A program made the position numbers and the translations under genes. A DNA stretch of 64,000 nucleotides from Oreohelix idahoensis (Eukaryota; Mollusca; Gastropoda; Stylommatophora; Oreohelicidae): contig JAMPIV010019865.1 in the NCBI GenBank assembly GCA_024509875.1, positions 44,180 to 108,179 of the forward strand, in the 5' to 3' direction. Below the pieces are notes generated by a model, which worked only from the letters and a program-made list of their open reading frames with translations, was not told the origin of the DNA and did no database searches. Position 1 is the stretch's first letter. The number at the start of each line of letters is the position of its first letter. Of this stretch, positions 8,950 to 19,479 are shown piece by piece.

Positions 8950-10906
8950 CAGTGTTTCTCAAACTTTTTTGGGTCAACTCTCAGAGAACATCTACAGTGC
9001 CCCCTTCATTTCTTACCTTTCATATCTCGTCCATGCCAAATTGATGATGTCTCTCAATTCCACAACATTTTATTCGCTAACACTGCCAAGCAATATTTGA
9101 ATAAGATAATGCAGTTAATTCCCAAATATTCCCAGTACCCCTTGAGAAGCTTCTCATTCCCCCTGAAACCTCTGCTATATGGTGTCTAAAAAACTGGGAT
9201 AAGCAACATTAGGGAGTAGCTGTGGGTTAGGGTTTGTTCAGGCTACATTCTCCTTTTAAGCGCTCAAGCAAGGACTCTGTATAATCAAACCGCTTTTATC
9301 AAACAAGGATTTATCACTTTCCTGCATGGAAATAATGGACTCAAATTGTGTAGTGGTAGACTTCAATAGTCACTCTGAAAGATGGGGATACCCAGATACA
9401 GACAGCAGAGGAGACGAAGTGGTGGACTGGGAGATAGATACAAATCTTCACCTAATCAACAGTCCCGATGACAACCCCAGTTTTTACTCCAGAAGATGGC
9501 ACACTACTTCCACTCCAAATCTAGCCTTTTCCATGGGCGATATCATATACAAAATTGGCAGACATGTGCTTGATCAGCTAGCAGGTAGTGACCACAAACT
9601 AATAAAGCTGGTCATAAATATGGAATTTGTTCTGCGGGAAATAAAACTACTCCCTCCATGGAAATACAAACGAGCTGACTGGGACAAGTTTACAATGTTG
9701 ACAGACAGGTTTTGTGAAACCATTAACATGGGACACACCAATACAAAACGGTGGTCCAAAGCCTAAACAAAACCATACTTCAAGCAGCCACTGAATCCAT
9801 TCCCAGAGGGGCAAAAAAAAATTACAAACCTTACTGGACTAAAGAACTTCAAAGGCTCGAAGATGAAGTAACAGAGGTCAGAACCAGCACAAATAGAATA
9901 AACAACTGAAGCAAACATCTTACTCAAAGCTACCACTGCAAAATACCGAAGAACATTAAATAAAACAACAAGAGACTGCTGGAAAGAAAAAACAGAAAAT
10001 CTAAACTTAGATAAAGATGGCAATAAGCTAGGGAAACTGGTTAGAGCCTTGAACAACGAAGGATCTCATTACAAACAAATCGCACTCAAACAAGGTGACA
10101 ACATGCTCACAAGCAAAAAAGCTGCAAATGCATTTATAGAACACTTTGCTTGTGCATATCACATTGATGTCCCTGCTGACCGGAAGAAAATCATCTCAGA
10201 TGAACAGTTTATTCACGACAGCACAAAGAATGCACCAGAAGAGCACATGATGACAAATTTGACAATGACAGAAATGGAAGAGGCAATAAGGTCACTAAAG
10301 AAAAAGAAGTCACCTGGAAAAGATGGAATAACCAATGAAATGTTAATAGGTCTCGGCACAAAGGCAAAAAAGAAGCTTCTGGCAGTACTAAACTCAACTG
10401 GAAAAGAGGAATTGTTCCGCAGGCATGGAAGCTATACTGATACTTATACCACAGAAAGACAAGGACCTGAAAGAACCAAATGCTTACAGACTGATCAGCC
10501 TACTAAGCTGTGTAGGAAAACTGATGGAGTGCATGATTAATACCAGATTGATGTGGCACCTGGAAAACAAACACATATTAACCCCATAACAAGCAGGATT
10601 CAGACAACACAGATCCACTGAAGATCAGATCACATATATAGCTCAGGAAACCGAGGAGGCAAAGAGTTTTATCTGAATCAGATACAGAAACAAATGGGAT
10701 ATAGAACATCCAGGTCACACACAAAATGATGCATACTACCAGCTCAACAGAAGAGAACAAGTGGTTATCTTCAGCCTCCGCACTGGCCATAACAGATTCA
10801 GATACCATCTATTCAACAAGCTAACAGAGAAAAGATAGGAAAACTACTGTCTCTAATGACTATCTTCCAAAAGCCCCTCGGGTACTGCCCCCTTTGGGAA
10901 CCACAG
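8950..10906. mobile_element. hAT-type element with a jockey-like LINE inside
   Basis: Termini CAGTGTTTCTCAAAC and TTTGGGAACCACAG form an imperfect inverted pair of the hAT kind. Exact 8-base duplications CTCTAAAT lie at 8942-8949 and 10907-10914. The first 250 bases and last 60 look like element sequence, and the rest is a LINE pseudogene on the plus strand. Confidence 0.8.
9326..10840 (+). pseudogene. Jockey-like LINE, endonuclease plus broken reverse transcriptase
   Basis: The first open segment (9326-9766) is the C-terminal half of an AP-type endonuclease: DFNSHSERWGYPDTDSRG, a TTSTPNLAF block, then the catalytic-type LAGSDHKLI. After a frame change at about 9760 come ESIPRG and YWTKELQRLEDEV. 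A third open segment (10049-10540) gives the polymerase start, including KKKKSPGKDGITNEML. A further shift leads to AYRLISLLSCVGKLMEC and QAGFRQHRSTEDQI (10580-10650). The palm motifs with the catalytic Asp residues are missing; near 10700 the sequence jumps to YYQLNRREQVVIFSLRTGHN, the C-terminal tail of this family. At least three frameshifts and an internal deletion make it a fossil. Confidence 0.8.
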
Positions 10907-11060
10907 CTCTAAATAAATATGTTACATGAAATAACTAAACAACAGTTTACTCTAAATAAATGTGTTTTATGATCTAGTTAACTGTTGTTATGCTCCAAAG
11001 TGTTTTACATGATCTAGTTAATTGTACTGTATACTTTGAATGAATGCTTTATATTAATTC

Positions 11061-11289
11061 ACTCATTATTTATCTTTGACCTCCCTGATGAACATAGGTC
11101 ATCCATAGATACCTTCTAAGCCTTTCTGTCCTGTGTCATAGGTTCAAGGTTCTTCCATGTTTTCTTTATCCCCTTCCTGCCTGTCTCCATCTCTCTTCTC
11201 CTGGTTTTTTTTTTTTCTCTCCCTTTATTTCACTTACACTGTGGGTCCAAAGTAGGAACTACTCTGTAAAGCTATCAACAGGTTTTCTC
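11061..11289. other. No gene recognised; probable 3' tail of the antisense LINE
   Basis: The stretch is T-rich (a run of T at 11206-11216) and shares AGCTATCAACAGGTTTTCTC-type sequence with the region before the LINE fragment at 1086. I see no coding potential. Confidence 0.3.
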
Positions 11290-12365
11290 AGTATGTGCTC
11301 TATCCATCATCAGCGTCTTCTCTTTGCATCTTGTTCCACTATTTGTCTGGTTCTTTCCATCAGTTCCACGCTGAAGACCTTGTCATACCATGTCAATCCT
11401 TCTATTCTAAGCAAGAACCCACTTATAAAAGTCTGTAACTTTTTTTGGTTGTTGTTTTTGTTGTTCTCCATGTTTCAGAGCCATACAATAGGACTGACTT
11501 GACATTTGAGTTGAAGATTCTGATTTTTGTGTTGGACTTGATTTCTCCTGATCTCCATACATTTCCCAATGCAATGATAGCTCCTCTTCCCTTTAGTATT
11601 CTTATTTTTATACCACTGTCTGCCCCACTAACTTTGTCCTTATTGCTGCCAAATTATGTGAATGATTCTTTTGAAGAGATGTTGCAATGAGTTCAATCTT
11701 GTTATCTTTTCCTGCATTCATTCTCATTATCTTTATCTTTTCCATGTGTATTTTCAGACACTTGTTGTGACCTCTCATCGGGTATCTTCATTTTGTCTTG
11801 CATGTGATTATGGCTATGAACAGCCAATTCATCAGCAAAATCTAGATCAAGCTGTTTAGTCACATTAAACCGGATTTGATTAGTTTGGGTGACATCGATG
11901 TGTTCATAACCCAACCTATAGCCAATAAGACGAGAAATGGAGATAAGTGGCATACCTACCACACTCCACTTCTTATCTCAAATGGTTCTGTAAGTTGTCA
12001 TTCGTGAAACATTCTGCATTTCATTTGTTCATATGTTCACTTTCTCAAGTCAATGATCTTCAGGGGGCCTCCATAATACCTCATCAGTTTCCAAAGCAAC
12101 TCTTATCATAATGCTTTGTCATTGTCCACAAATCCAATGTAAAGAGGTGAGTTCAATTCTTAACACTGTTTAACTATTATTCGCAAAGTGGCTATTTGAT
12201 CTGTACAGGATCTGCTTTGTAGAAAACCTGCTTGTCCATCTCTCAGTTGTCTGTCTATGGACTCTTTTAATCTCTCAAGGATAATCCTGCTTTATATCTT
12301 CTCTGGTACTGATAATAACAATATTCATCTGTAATTTGTGCACTCTAATACAAACAACTAAATAA
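11290..12365 (-). pseudogene. LINE reverse transcriptase fragment, antisense, decayed
   Basis: Read on the minus strand from 12365 leftwards: QAGFLQSRSCTDQIATL (about 12250), IGFVDNDKAL (a decayed FVDFEKAF palm A, about 12150), LDLDFADELAVHSHNHMQDK (palm C with the second Asp changed to Glu, about 11830), VLLYGSETW (about 11475) and a helical tail ending WWIEHILRK (about 11300). The order matches the LINE at 2687-4369, so it is the same broad family. Several stops and frameshifts and the loss of a catalytic Asp mark it as dead. It lies in a WASF intron in the same orientation as the gene. Confidence 0.75.
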
Positions 12366-12825
12366 TTTATTATGTGTGTATGTGTATTTTTTAAATAGTC
12401 TAATTGAGTTTTTTTTTTCTAACTGGCAACATTTGCATACCATTATGTTTCAGTGTGTCAGCCTCACTGACATAGCACTTCTTGTTAGTGGAATAACTGC
12501 TACCATACATAAATTATGACCCATGAAAAGCTGGTATTCATTGTGAATTCACAATTCGTAATATAATCATGCCTCTCAGTGTTACAAGCTTTTCATGGTT
12601 CTATGTGTTTGTGTGCGCAATATTTCTTTTAGGGTATTGCTGGAGTACTGTAGCATTACTCAGGATGCCAATATTTTAGCTTCTGCTGTTTAAATTATTA
12701 ATGATCTACTATGGGTCATTTAATTTCTGTTATCTATCCTCAGAAACCATTTCATGCTGCTATGCAACATAACTCTGGGAAACGATGCACTCAGTTATGT
12801 TATGATCATGTTATTCATTACCCTT
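12366..12825. other. AT-rich intron sequence, nothing recognised
   Basis: I see no open frame, tandem repeat or element end here beyond short T-rich runs. It lies within the large WASF intron. Confidence 0.4.
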
Positions 12826-13045
12826 TAGCTCACCAAGGAGCACAGGCCTTCAACAAAGCCATGCCAACTCATCCTGCCCTGAGCCATCAGGTCAAGGTCT
12901 TTACATGTCTTCATCATCCAATCATTTCTCTCTCAGTTCTCTTCTCCATTTGTTACTGGGACCCAAAAGAGGAGCATAGAACAGTAACAATGTAACCTAC
13001 CAAGCATGTCATAAAACAGGTGACTAAGGAGAGTTGGGCATGGTG
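12826..13045. repeat. Dispersed repeat related to 325-945
   Basis: AGCTCACCAAGGAGCACAGG, AGCCATGCCAACTCATCCTG and CAGGTCAAGGTCTTTACATG match the flanks and seed of the 18-bp minisatellite at 372-872. The last third (CATGTCATAAAACAGGTGAC onward) resembles the middle of repeat X. Confidence 0.5.
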
Positions 13046-13128
13046 CTCTTAACCAGTTGAAATAAAGAACAGAGGGCCATCTGTTTCCATACGGCCTTTA
13101 AAAAAAAAATCAGAGATGGAGTAAAAAA

Positions 13129-13190
13129 GGGGTATGGGTTAGAGTTAGATTTAGATATCTTAAACCTAACCCTAAACTTAACCCTAATGA
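13129..13190. repeat. Short telomere-like repeats in inverted orientation
   Basis: GGGTTAGAGTTAGATTTAGA is followed across a TATC centre by CTTAAACCTAACCCTAAACT and TAACCCTAAT. Both arms are degenerate TTAGGG-type units facing each other. It is short and diverged. Confidence 0.5.
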
Positions 13191-13239
13191 TTTCCACAAC
13201 ATATTTGTATGACCTCAAAGAACAAGACCCACTGTGCTT

Positions 13240-14208
13240 CATGGCAACCCCCTCAACCTCACCCTTCAGAAACTTTAAGCCACTAAAACTTCAACACTAT
13301 CATAAACAAGTCAACTCAACAACATAATTTATGTCATATACAAATTAGCTTTTCAACTTATTTATTCCTTATAAATGTTACTACCTTACTCTTAAAGAAA
13401 AGAAAGTGGGTGGTCATAATGACAAACTGAACAACCACGTGTTACAATTAATAGTAACCCCCTTCCGTCATAACTGACTATGGAATGCACCCCTGGTGTG
13501 ATAGTCCTGAGGTGATAGTCCTCAGTTGCTTTTTTTTTCCTGGTGTTCCTTTTGGTGTGATCTTTTCTCTTCTGCTTGTGTTATTATTACTGAGACAGAT
13601 AAATAATTAGACATTCTGAATTTATCGAAGAAGGATGCATGGAGGCGTATCTGGATTCATCCATATATGATCACCAGCTATGCACAATGCTACAATATAC
13701 ATATGTAGTGTAAGTGAACCTCTGTCTGTGAGGCTAATTACACCCTCACTGACTCTTGAAATCATCCATACACTTCCAGGGATTCCCCCTGTGGTGAAAC
13801 TTGTTGAGAACCCAGCATTGCACACTAAGCTTGGAGGAGTCACTTGAGCCCCAGACTTCTTTGGCTTTGACCTGGTTGACTGCATGTAGGAGGATCCCAC
13901 TGTGAACCCAGTGATAGGCAGGGCGAGCTGAGAAGATGCTCTGTGCAAGACATGACAACTCCTTGAGAGAGCACAGAGCCAGAGCACATTTATTTTAGCT
14001 CTGCATAGTTGGGGAGCCCCTTTGGATGGCAGGGAATGCACAGTATGTCATGCGCTTCTTACTGCTAGCTTGGGATCAGAGACGATCCTTTAAATACAAG
14101 CCAAGCTGGAGAAACTGGAGCTCATGACTTCAACTCAGCACATTTCGGAATGGCAGAAAAGCCACAGGAAAAGCCTAGATCTACATCGTAGATAATACCA
14201 AGGAGTCT
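13240..14208. other. No gene recognised; one 139-codon open frame of unknown status
   Basis: A minus-strand open frame spans 14041-13622. It has no domain I recognise, no splice context that would link it to WASF, and a compositional look typical of chance or repeat-derived frames. The rest is AT-rich without visible structure. Confidence 0.25.
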
Positions 14209-14821
14209 TCAACTTGGTACTGGCTGCAAAAGAGCAAGAAGTTCAGCAGCCCTAGTTAAACAACAACAAGCAAAGAAGTCACTTATCGAAAGACAGATAA
14301 TAAGGAAGAACTGAAGTGGAATAACAAAGAGCCAATTATGGTAATTACTGGCATTAAAGATGTGGAACCATACATAGGGCCTATACTTTGGCGCCCTGTT
14401 CGGACCGAACAACGATGCGCCTTATTACTTAGGGCAATTATTACAATATTTAAAAATCCAGAGTTTAACAAAGAAGTCACCTACTGTGCGACAGATAATT
14501 AATCAGGAATAACTCAAGTTCAATAACGAAGTACCAATTATTGTAAGATCATATAATACTTATTCTAAGACTGACAACAAAGAGCAACTAAAGTCATTAA
14601 CAAACTGACTAGTTCTAATACAAACAATACGGAACAACACTGGACTAATAAGCAGTCACTAATTCTAGGTTTCGTCTGGTTTTTAGAACAATCTTCACTG
14701 CTCACGGACACCTCCATAAGTGTTTCGATATCCTCCCTTAGATCACATAAGGAGGATCTCAGCACAGTGCACGAACTCTGTAGCAATGGTGACAATCCCA
14801 ATGTGTGTATATAGGAATCAC

Positions 14822-15729
14822 TTACTTACTTAGTCGTTCCCCTTCTACTATGAGGTAAAGCGGTTTGGGAGAGAGAGCGCCAGACTATCCTATCAGCTGT
14901 CTTCCTCCTGGCCTGGTTCCATTCTAGTCCTCGGTCCTTCAAAGATTGTCTAATGTTGTCCTCCCAGCGGACTCTGGATCGTCCTGGGGGTCTGGATCCA
15001 TGGCTCTTTGTTTCCCATGCTTGTTGTGGTAGCCGATCTTCTCCCATTCTGCAGACATGGCCAAACCATCTTAGTTGGGGCTTGGGGCTGTTCTACTTGG
15101 GTCTGCAGGAGGTGGGATTTTAGGCCTTGACGTATCGTCTGGTTGCGGACCATGTCTCTTCTTGTTACTTCAACCACCTTCCTCAGATACCTCATTTCTG
15201 AGGTTTGGATCTGGCTTTTGTGGGCTGTAGTCTTTGCTCATGACTCACATCCATATGTCAAGACTGGACATAGGTGGAGCGGTATACAGCCATCTTCGTT
15301 TTCTTACCAACCTCTCTCTTGCTGAGGAATCCTCGATTTATGGCCTGAAAAAGTCTCCCAGCAGCTGCTTTTTGAGTGGCCAACTCTTCTTTGATGCCTC
15401 CCTTTCGGTCTATAATAGCTCCAAGGTATTTAAAGTGGACCTGTTCTCCCAGCTTAATCTGATGTCTTCTTTCTTCTCATGATATCACCATGGATTTTGT
15501 TTTAGAGCTGCTTATGATCATCCCTCTCTTCTCCAGCTCTTCCTTCCAGACTTGCAGGTTGGATTGGAGATGTGCCTCTGATTTATCAATCAGGGCAACA
15601 TCATCAGTAAATGCCAGCTCTGAAATACAGACCTGTCTCATCTTCCAGTACCTCACTGAATACTTTCTTGTTCTCTCCTTACATGCCTTGATGACATCGT
15701 CCATGAGGAGTATGAAAAGATAAGGTGAC
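14822..15729 (-). pseudogene. RTE-like LINE, 5'-truncated, with 12-bp target-site duplication
   Basis: The insert is bounded by the exact duplication TATAGGAATCAC at 14810-14821 and 15730-15741. On the minus strand it reads LLMDDVIKACKERTRKYSVR, LAFTDDVALI (palm C, with Thr in place of the usual Ala), HFKYLGAIIDRKGG, LFQAINRGFLSKRE, CESWAKTTAHKSQI, MRYLRKVVEVTRRDMVRNQ, then GRSRVRWEDNI and TALPHSRRGTTK before the stop. This is the C-terminal third of the polymerase and the true 3' end. The 3' end carries (AAGT)-type short repeats, seen on the plus strand as TTACTTACTTAG. Truncation at the 5' end plus a duplication is the signature of target-primed reverse transcription. Several frameshifts are present. 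The intact duplication suggests a fairly recent event. Confidence 0.85.
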
Positions 15730-15998
15730 TATAGGAATCACACATTCTATAAATATTTTTGTGGTGGGTATGTTTCTCATTTTTAAATTTTTGCCAAGGC
15801 AGTGGCCTAATGACCTACTCTTTACAATTTCCAACTGTTATGGGATTTTTAACGTGCGCAACTTGCAAATGGGACTTCCTATTTTTTCACCCTTATTTGA
15901 GAAGGCTAGGCATCCAATATCACTAACCAAGAGACCAGGGGGGAGTTATCATTAGGACCATTGGTTCTGAAAAAAATTTCCATAAATTATATTCCCTC

Positions 15999-16068
15999 TA
16001 CTGGGAATTGAACCCGGTAGTTTTAGAATTCGAGTCGGATGCCATACCTCTTAGCCACTCTGATTCCC
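15999..16068 (-). repeat. tRNA-Ser-like sequence (SINE head or tRNA pseudogene)
   Basis: On the minus strand GTGGCTAAGAGG fits the A box and GGTTCAATTCC is an exact B box. Between them GACTCGAATTC resembles a Ser (CGA) anticodon loop. The acceptor stem does not pair, so it is not a working tRNA gene. It is probably the head of a SINE or a tRNA relic. Confidence 0.55.
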
Positions 16069-16144
16069 AAACACTAATTCTAATACAGATGATATAGAAC
16101 ACATAAAGATTAACAAGGACTTCACTTATGTATTCTATATTCTT

Positions 16145-16615
16145 CTTTGATCCTTAGCCGTCAAAGCAGTCAGTGGCCATTACGCCTGGTGGCGTCTTGT
16201 AGGGCAACAACAAATTGATTCCACTTTGCTCGGTCAGCGGCCATCCTTCGTACAGTGCCCCAACTCTGGTTCATTGCGGTCGGGGCATCCGTTTTCATGC
16301 CAGTGGCTTCCTTTCGGTTTTCACCACTGTCAGTCATACAAGCCTGAGGCTCCGGATGTCCGTCCTGCAGCAAAGTTTTTCCATTTATTGTTGTTTCCGT
16401 AACGTGCGATTTTTTTTACATAGACAGGGGTGTCAGCCCTGTGCTAAAACCCCCAACCTGGAGGACCAGAGTACCAGCTTTTGTCTGACCCCTACCCACG
16501 CAGACCAGTCCAGCTTGGTTGAACCTACCAGGAGTAAATCTCACACTGGCATAGCTCTGGGGATTGTCAGGGTACACAAGCCGCCATACCGCTACAAGGT
16601 ATAGGTACCACTGAT
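16145..16615 (-). pseudogene. LINE 3' fragment, antisense
   Basis: A minus-strand frame (16373-16170) ends MAADRAKWNQFVVALQ then DATRRNGH, the DR-KW-type tail common at the C terminus of several LINE polymerases. The region right of it (GGGTGTCAGCCCTGTGCTAA, CCTGGAGGACCAGAGTACCA, GGGTACACAAGCCGCCATAC) looks like further repeat sequence. No catalytic motifs are present, so only the family type can be suggested. Confidence 0.45.
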
Positions 16616-16905
16616 GGCAGTATGTATTCTATGAGAAGACAAAACAGATCACTGACAAAGAAGAAACACAGTATAAGATAACTCAAAAAAGAAACTTCAA
16701 GAATTATCAACAAGACACAAATACTGTGACAAATATTCATAAAAACTCAAGACAACACACCCGACTAACAAAGTAGTCATATATACTTAGACACACTATA
16801 TGGAACAAATCAAAACTTAACAAAGAAGTATTGTATTCAAAGGCAGACTGTACAAAATTCAAGACGAAAAAATTCACTGTTTTTTCTCAGACAGATGATA
16901 CTTAC

Positions 16906-17216
16906 AGACATCCACATTGGGATTCAACTGCTTGACTTTCTCCCGCACATCCTCAATTCTCCTCTGCAGCTGGTTGCCCCTCCTGAAGACGCTAATGGTC
17001 TCGTCTGTCAGCTCCCGGAACATGTCCTCCGCAAACCGGCTAAGTGAACTCAGTTCCCTTATGACATTGGCAAGCGTATTGTTGATCACGCACTCCAGCT
17101 CATCTCGCACATTTGGATCAACCTTCCCTCGGCTGATCAGAACTGGCTCAACAATATGCTTGATGTGAGGCATGGTGATGCTCTCACACGAGTTGATTCA
17201 GGGCTCCTTGCTCAGC
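16906..17216 (-). CDS. WASF: WASF/WAVE (SCAR) gene, first coding exon with part of the 5' UTR
   Basis: The minus strand shows the acceptor TTGTTCCCACAG, 43 bases of 5' UTR, then a start codon at 17173 in good context (ATCACCATGC). It continues for 89 codons plus one base to the consensus donor GTAAGT after GATGTCT. The protein begins MPHIKHIVEP and carries DELECVINNTLANVIRELSS, LSRFAEDMFREL and a Gln/Arg-rich helix ending QLNPNVDV. This is the N-terminal signature of WAVE/SCAR (MP-VKR..P, ELECV-N-TLA-IIRQLSSLSK-AEDIF-EL). The region is mostly helical and inserts into the WAVE regulatory complex, which keeps the actin-nucleating C terminus inactive until Rac and lipids release it. Because an acceptor precedes the UTR, at least one non-coding exon and the promoter lie further right. 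Reading through the donor would give ten extra codons and a stop, an artefact of unspliced sequence. Confidence 0.95.
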
Positions 17217-17389
17217 CTGTGGGAACAATCATTAGAACAATTGTGAAATCTGAAGCTGAGAATCACTGGGTAAATACACAGGCAAATGTTTGGTAATATG
17301 TGCAGATTATCACTAACACTGACCTTTGGAACAGAATGAGACAACATTCAGTATATCTGAAGATTCCAGAGAAAATTTGGAGATAGATA

Positions 17390-17565
17390 TGACAACATCA
17401 ACATCTTCCCTCTTGCTCCATATGGAGCACGGAGCATGACGCCACCCATGCAGCTGGCCCCCGTGCAGGAAACCTGCAGCAGTGGTTCTGTGGCATTTTG
17501 TTTTACAGGATGAGGTTGCCAGCCCCATGCACAACCTCAAATTAGTCACTTTGTCCGACATACCT
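17390..17565 (-). repeat. SINE-like dispersed repeat X, copy 3
   Basis: CTCCATATGGAGCACGGAGC, CCACCCATGCAGCTGGCCCC, GGTTCTGTGGCATTTTGTTT and GATGAGGTTGCCAGCCCCAT match the reverse complement of copy 1 (5085-5300). It lies just upstream of the first coding WASF exon. Confidence 0.65.
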
Positions 17566-18029
17566 GAGTTCTATTCTTTCTTAGTCTCAACAGAGATTCC
17601 CAGCAACTTCATGAGAAACGGATATGACATATTTGTAGGAAAAACCGACCAGTATAAGCAGACATGCTGACTAGAACCCGCAGGGGACGAGACATGAAAT
17701 GGGGAAAGAAATGTTAAAACAAGAAAGAATGGCAATCAGGATTTCGTGGTCAGTGATGAAATAGTATGGCCTAAAATAGAACATGGTAGTAAGCAGTGGT
17801 TGCAGCACAATGCTCCATAAGGAATTGAAAAAGATTAACTGGACCAGATTATCTGCAAACAAAAGATGAGATTTACATAATTAGAGCAAGAGAAATGCAA
17901 AAAATAATGATGGCACTCTGGTGAATCAAAAATAGTTATTACATGTGTTATTTTCAGCTTTGACATAAGTAAGAGACTGCATTAAGTAATTTGGTTAAAC
18001 TACAACCTCGTACTCTTCTATGAGATGGA
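17566..18029. other. AT-rich, nothing recognised
   Basis: No open frame of note, repeat unit or element terminus was seen. It is either a WASF 5' intron or flanking DNA. Confidence 0.4.
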
Positions 18030-18625
18030 AAATGACAATGTTCAGCTATGACATTCTACATGATGGAAATTGACAATGTTCAGCTATGACATTCTATGTG
18101 ATGGAAAATGACAATGTCCAGCTATGACATTCTATGTGGTGGAAAATGACAATGTTCAGCTATGACATTCTACATGATGGAAATTGACAATGTTCAGCTA
18201 TGACATTCTACGTGATGGAAATTGACAATGTCCAGCTATGACATTCTATGTGATGGAAAATGACAATGTTCAGCTGTGACATTCTATGTGATGGAAAATG
18301 ACAATGTTCAGATATGACATTCTACGTGATGGAAAATGACAATGTTCAGATATGACATTCTACGTGATGGAAAGTGACAATGTTCAGCTATGACATTCTA
18401 CATGATGGAAAATGACAATGTTCAGCTATGACATTCTATGTGATGGAAAAATGACAATGTTCAGCTATGACATTCTTCATGATGGAAAATGACAATGTCC
18501 AGATATGACATTCTACGTAATGGAAAATGATAATGTCCAGCTATGACATTCTACGTAATGGAAAATGACAATGCTCAGCTATGGCATTATATGTGATGGA
18601 AAATGACAATATCCAGCGATGAAAA
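18030..18625. repeat. 38-bp minisatellite, about 16 copies
   Basis: The unit is GATGGAAAATGACAATGTTC followed by AGCTATGACATTCTACGT. Variants (GTTCAG/GTCCAG, CTACGTG/CTATGTG/CTACATG) alternate in a higher-order pattern near the left side. The right edge decays gradually into unique sequence. Confidence 0.92.
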
Positions 18626-18930
18626 GTGACAAAGTACAGCTAACTAGTATAACACTATTCTGCATTAGGTCTCGTAAACCACACAACCGAACAAAACTGA
18701 CACAACATACTGATGTCAAACACTCAAGGGTGGAGGACCTGAGGGTTAAATGAGGAACAACACAGATGATCATTTTACCACAACAATATTTGTTTTCTGG
18801 TCTGGACATGCTTGTACCCTAGGTCTGATACTTCGCATTCTGTACTTTATTTGTTACTTGTCCATTCCTTCCATATGGTCAAACCAGAGGCGCACTTAAA
18901 GTATTAGGCATCCTTTGGTTATCTCTCTTT

Positions 18931-19051
18931 CCCCCCCCCGCCCTCTCCCCCCCCCTCCCCCCCCCCCCCCCCCCCCCCCACCCCCCCCTCCCCCCCCCCC
19001 CCCCCCCCCACCCCCCTCCCCCTCCCTCCCCCCCCCCCCCCCCCCCCCCCT
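18931..19051. repeat. C-rich low-complexity tract
   Basis: Some 120 bases are almost pure C, broken by single A or T. A second pure C run lies at 19141-19155. The complementary strand is G-rich with many runs of at least four G, suitable for G-quadruplexes. Length here may be unreliable in an assembly. Confidence 0.9.
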
Positions 19052-19479
19052 TTTACACCCAAAATAAACATGGGGGTCGATATTTTACGCTTGCAAGATT
19101 TTCAACAGTACAGTACTGCCACAATAGTGTCCAATGTTACACCCCCCCCCCCCCCATGTCACCCCCTCGCTGCCCCCTTAATGAGCCACTAAGACAAACC
19201 ACTTTACTTTATTCCCTTTTATAGCGCACTTTGTTGTAAACCTATAAGACGCAATAGCTTGTTAGAAATAAGATCCAGTTTTGAAATAATTATGCCAGTT
19301 CAACCAGCAAATTTGTAAAGCCAAACTAGTTCATTAGTAAATTACGCCCTGCCACTTCAGAGCATAGGGGCTTCATAATTTCTTCATTTCCAATTCAAAT
19401 AAGAATCCTGCAGTTTAGAGTAATGAAGAGTCTTGCAAAATCATTTTCTAAATGGCGGAAGGACAAAATAGAAGGCAGG

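Larger units (their letters stand above)
5655..11060. repeat. AT-rich tandem array (about 40-57 bp monomer) split by four hAT-type elements
   Basis: Removing the four insertions leaves pieces at 5655-5731, 5921-5967, 7409-7590, 8857-8949 and 10907-11060. They read as about ten diverged copies of a unit of the form CTCTAAATAAATGCTTTAAG then TGACCAAGTTATATGATCTA then GTTAACTGTTTTTATG. Each insertion lies at the CTCTAAAT junction of a monomer. Confidence 0.75.
14209..16135. repeat. Dispersed repeat alpha with ~100-bp degenerate internal repeats, split by an RTE-like LINE
   Basis: Bases 14260-14660 contain about four degenerate units with ACAAAGAAGTCACT and GACAGATAATAAG-type motifs; more occur at 16070-16130 and 16640-16830. 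The block 14680-14821 plus 15742-15770 (GGACACCTCCATAAGTGTTT, TAGATCACATAAGGAGGATC, CCCAATGTGTGTATATAGGA, ACATTCTATAAATA) recurs at 20545-20630 and, reversed, at 21138-21290. The element type is not identified. Confidence 0.5.

Noticed and set aside
13622..14041. 139-codon minus-strand open frame as a host exon of WASF or another gene
   Set aside because: No recognisable domain, no conserved WAVE sequence and no convincing splice sites; the flanking exons already join in phase without it.
15999..16068. Functional tRNA-Ser gene
   Set aside because: A and B boxes are good but the acceptor arms do not pair and the variable arm is short, so it is listed as a SINE head or tRNA relic.
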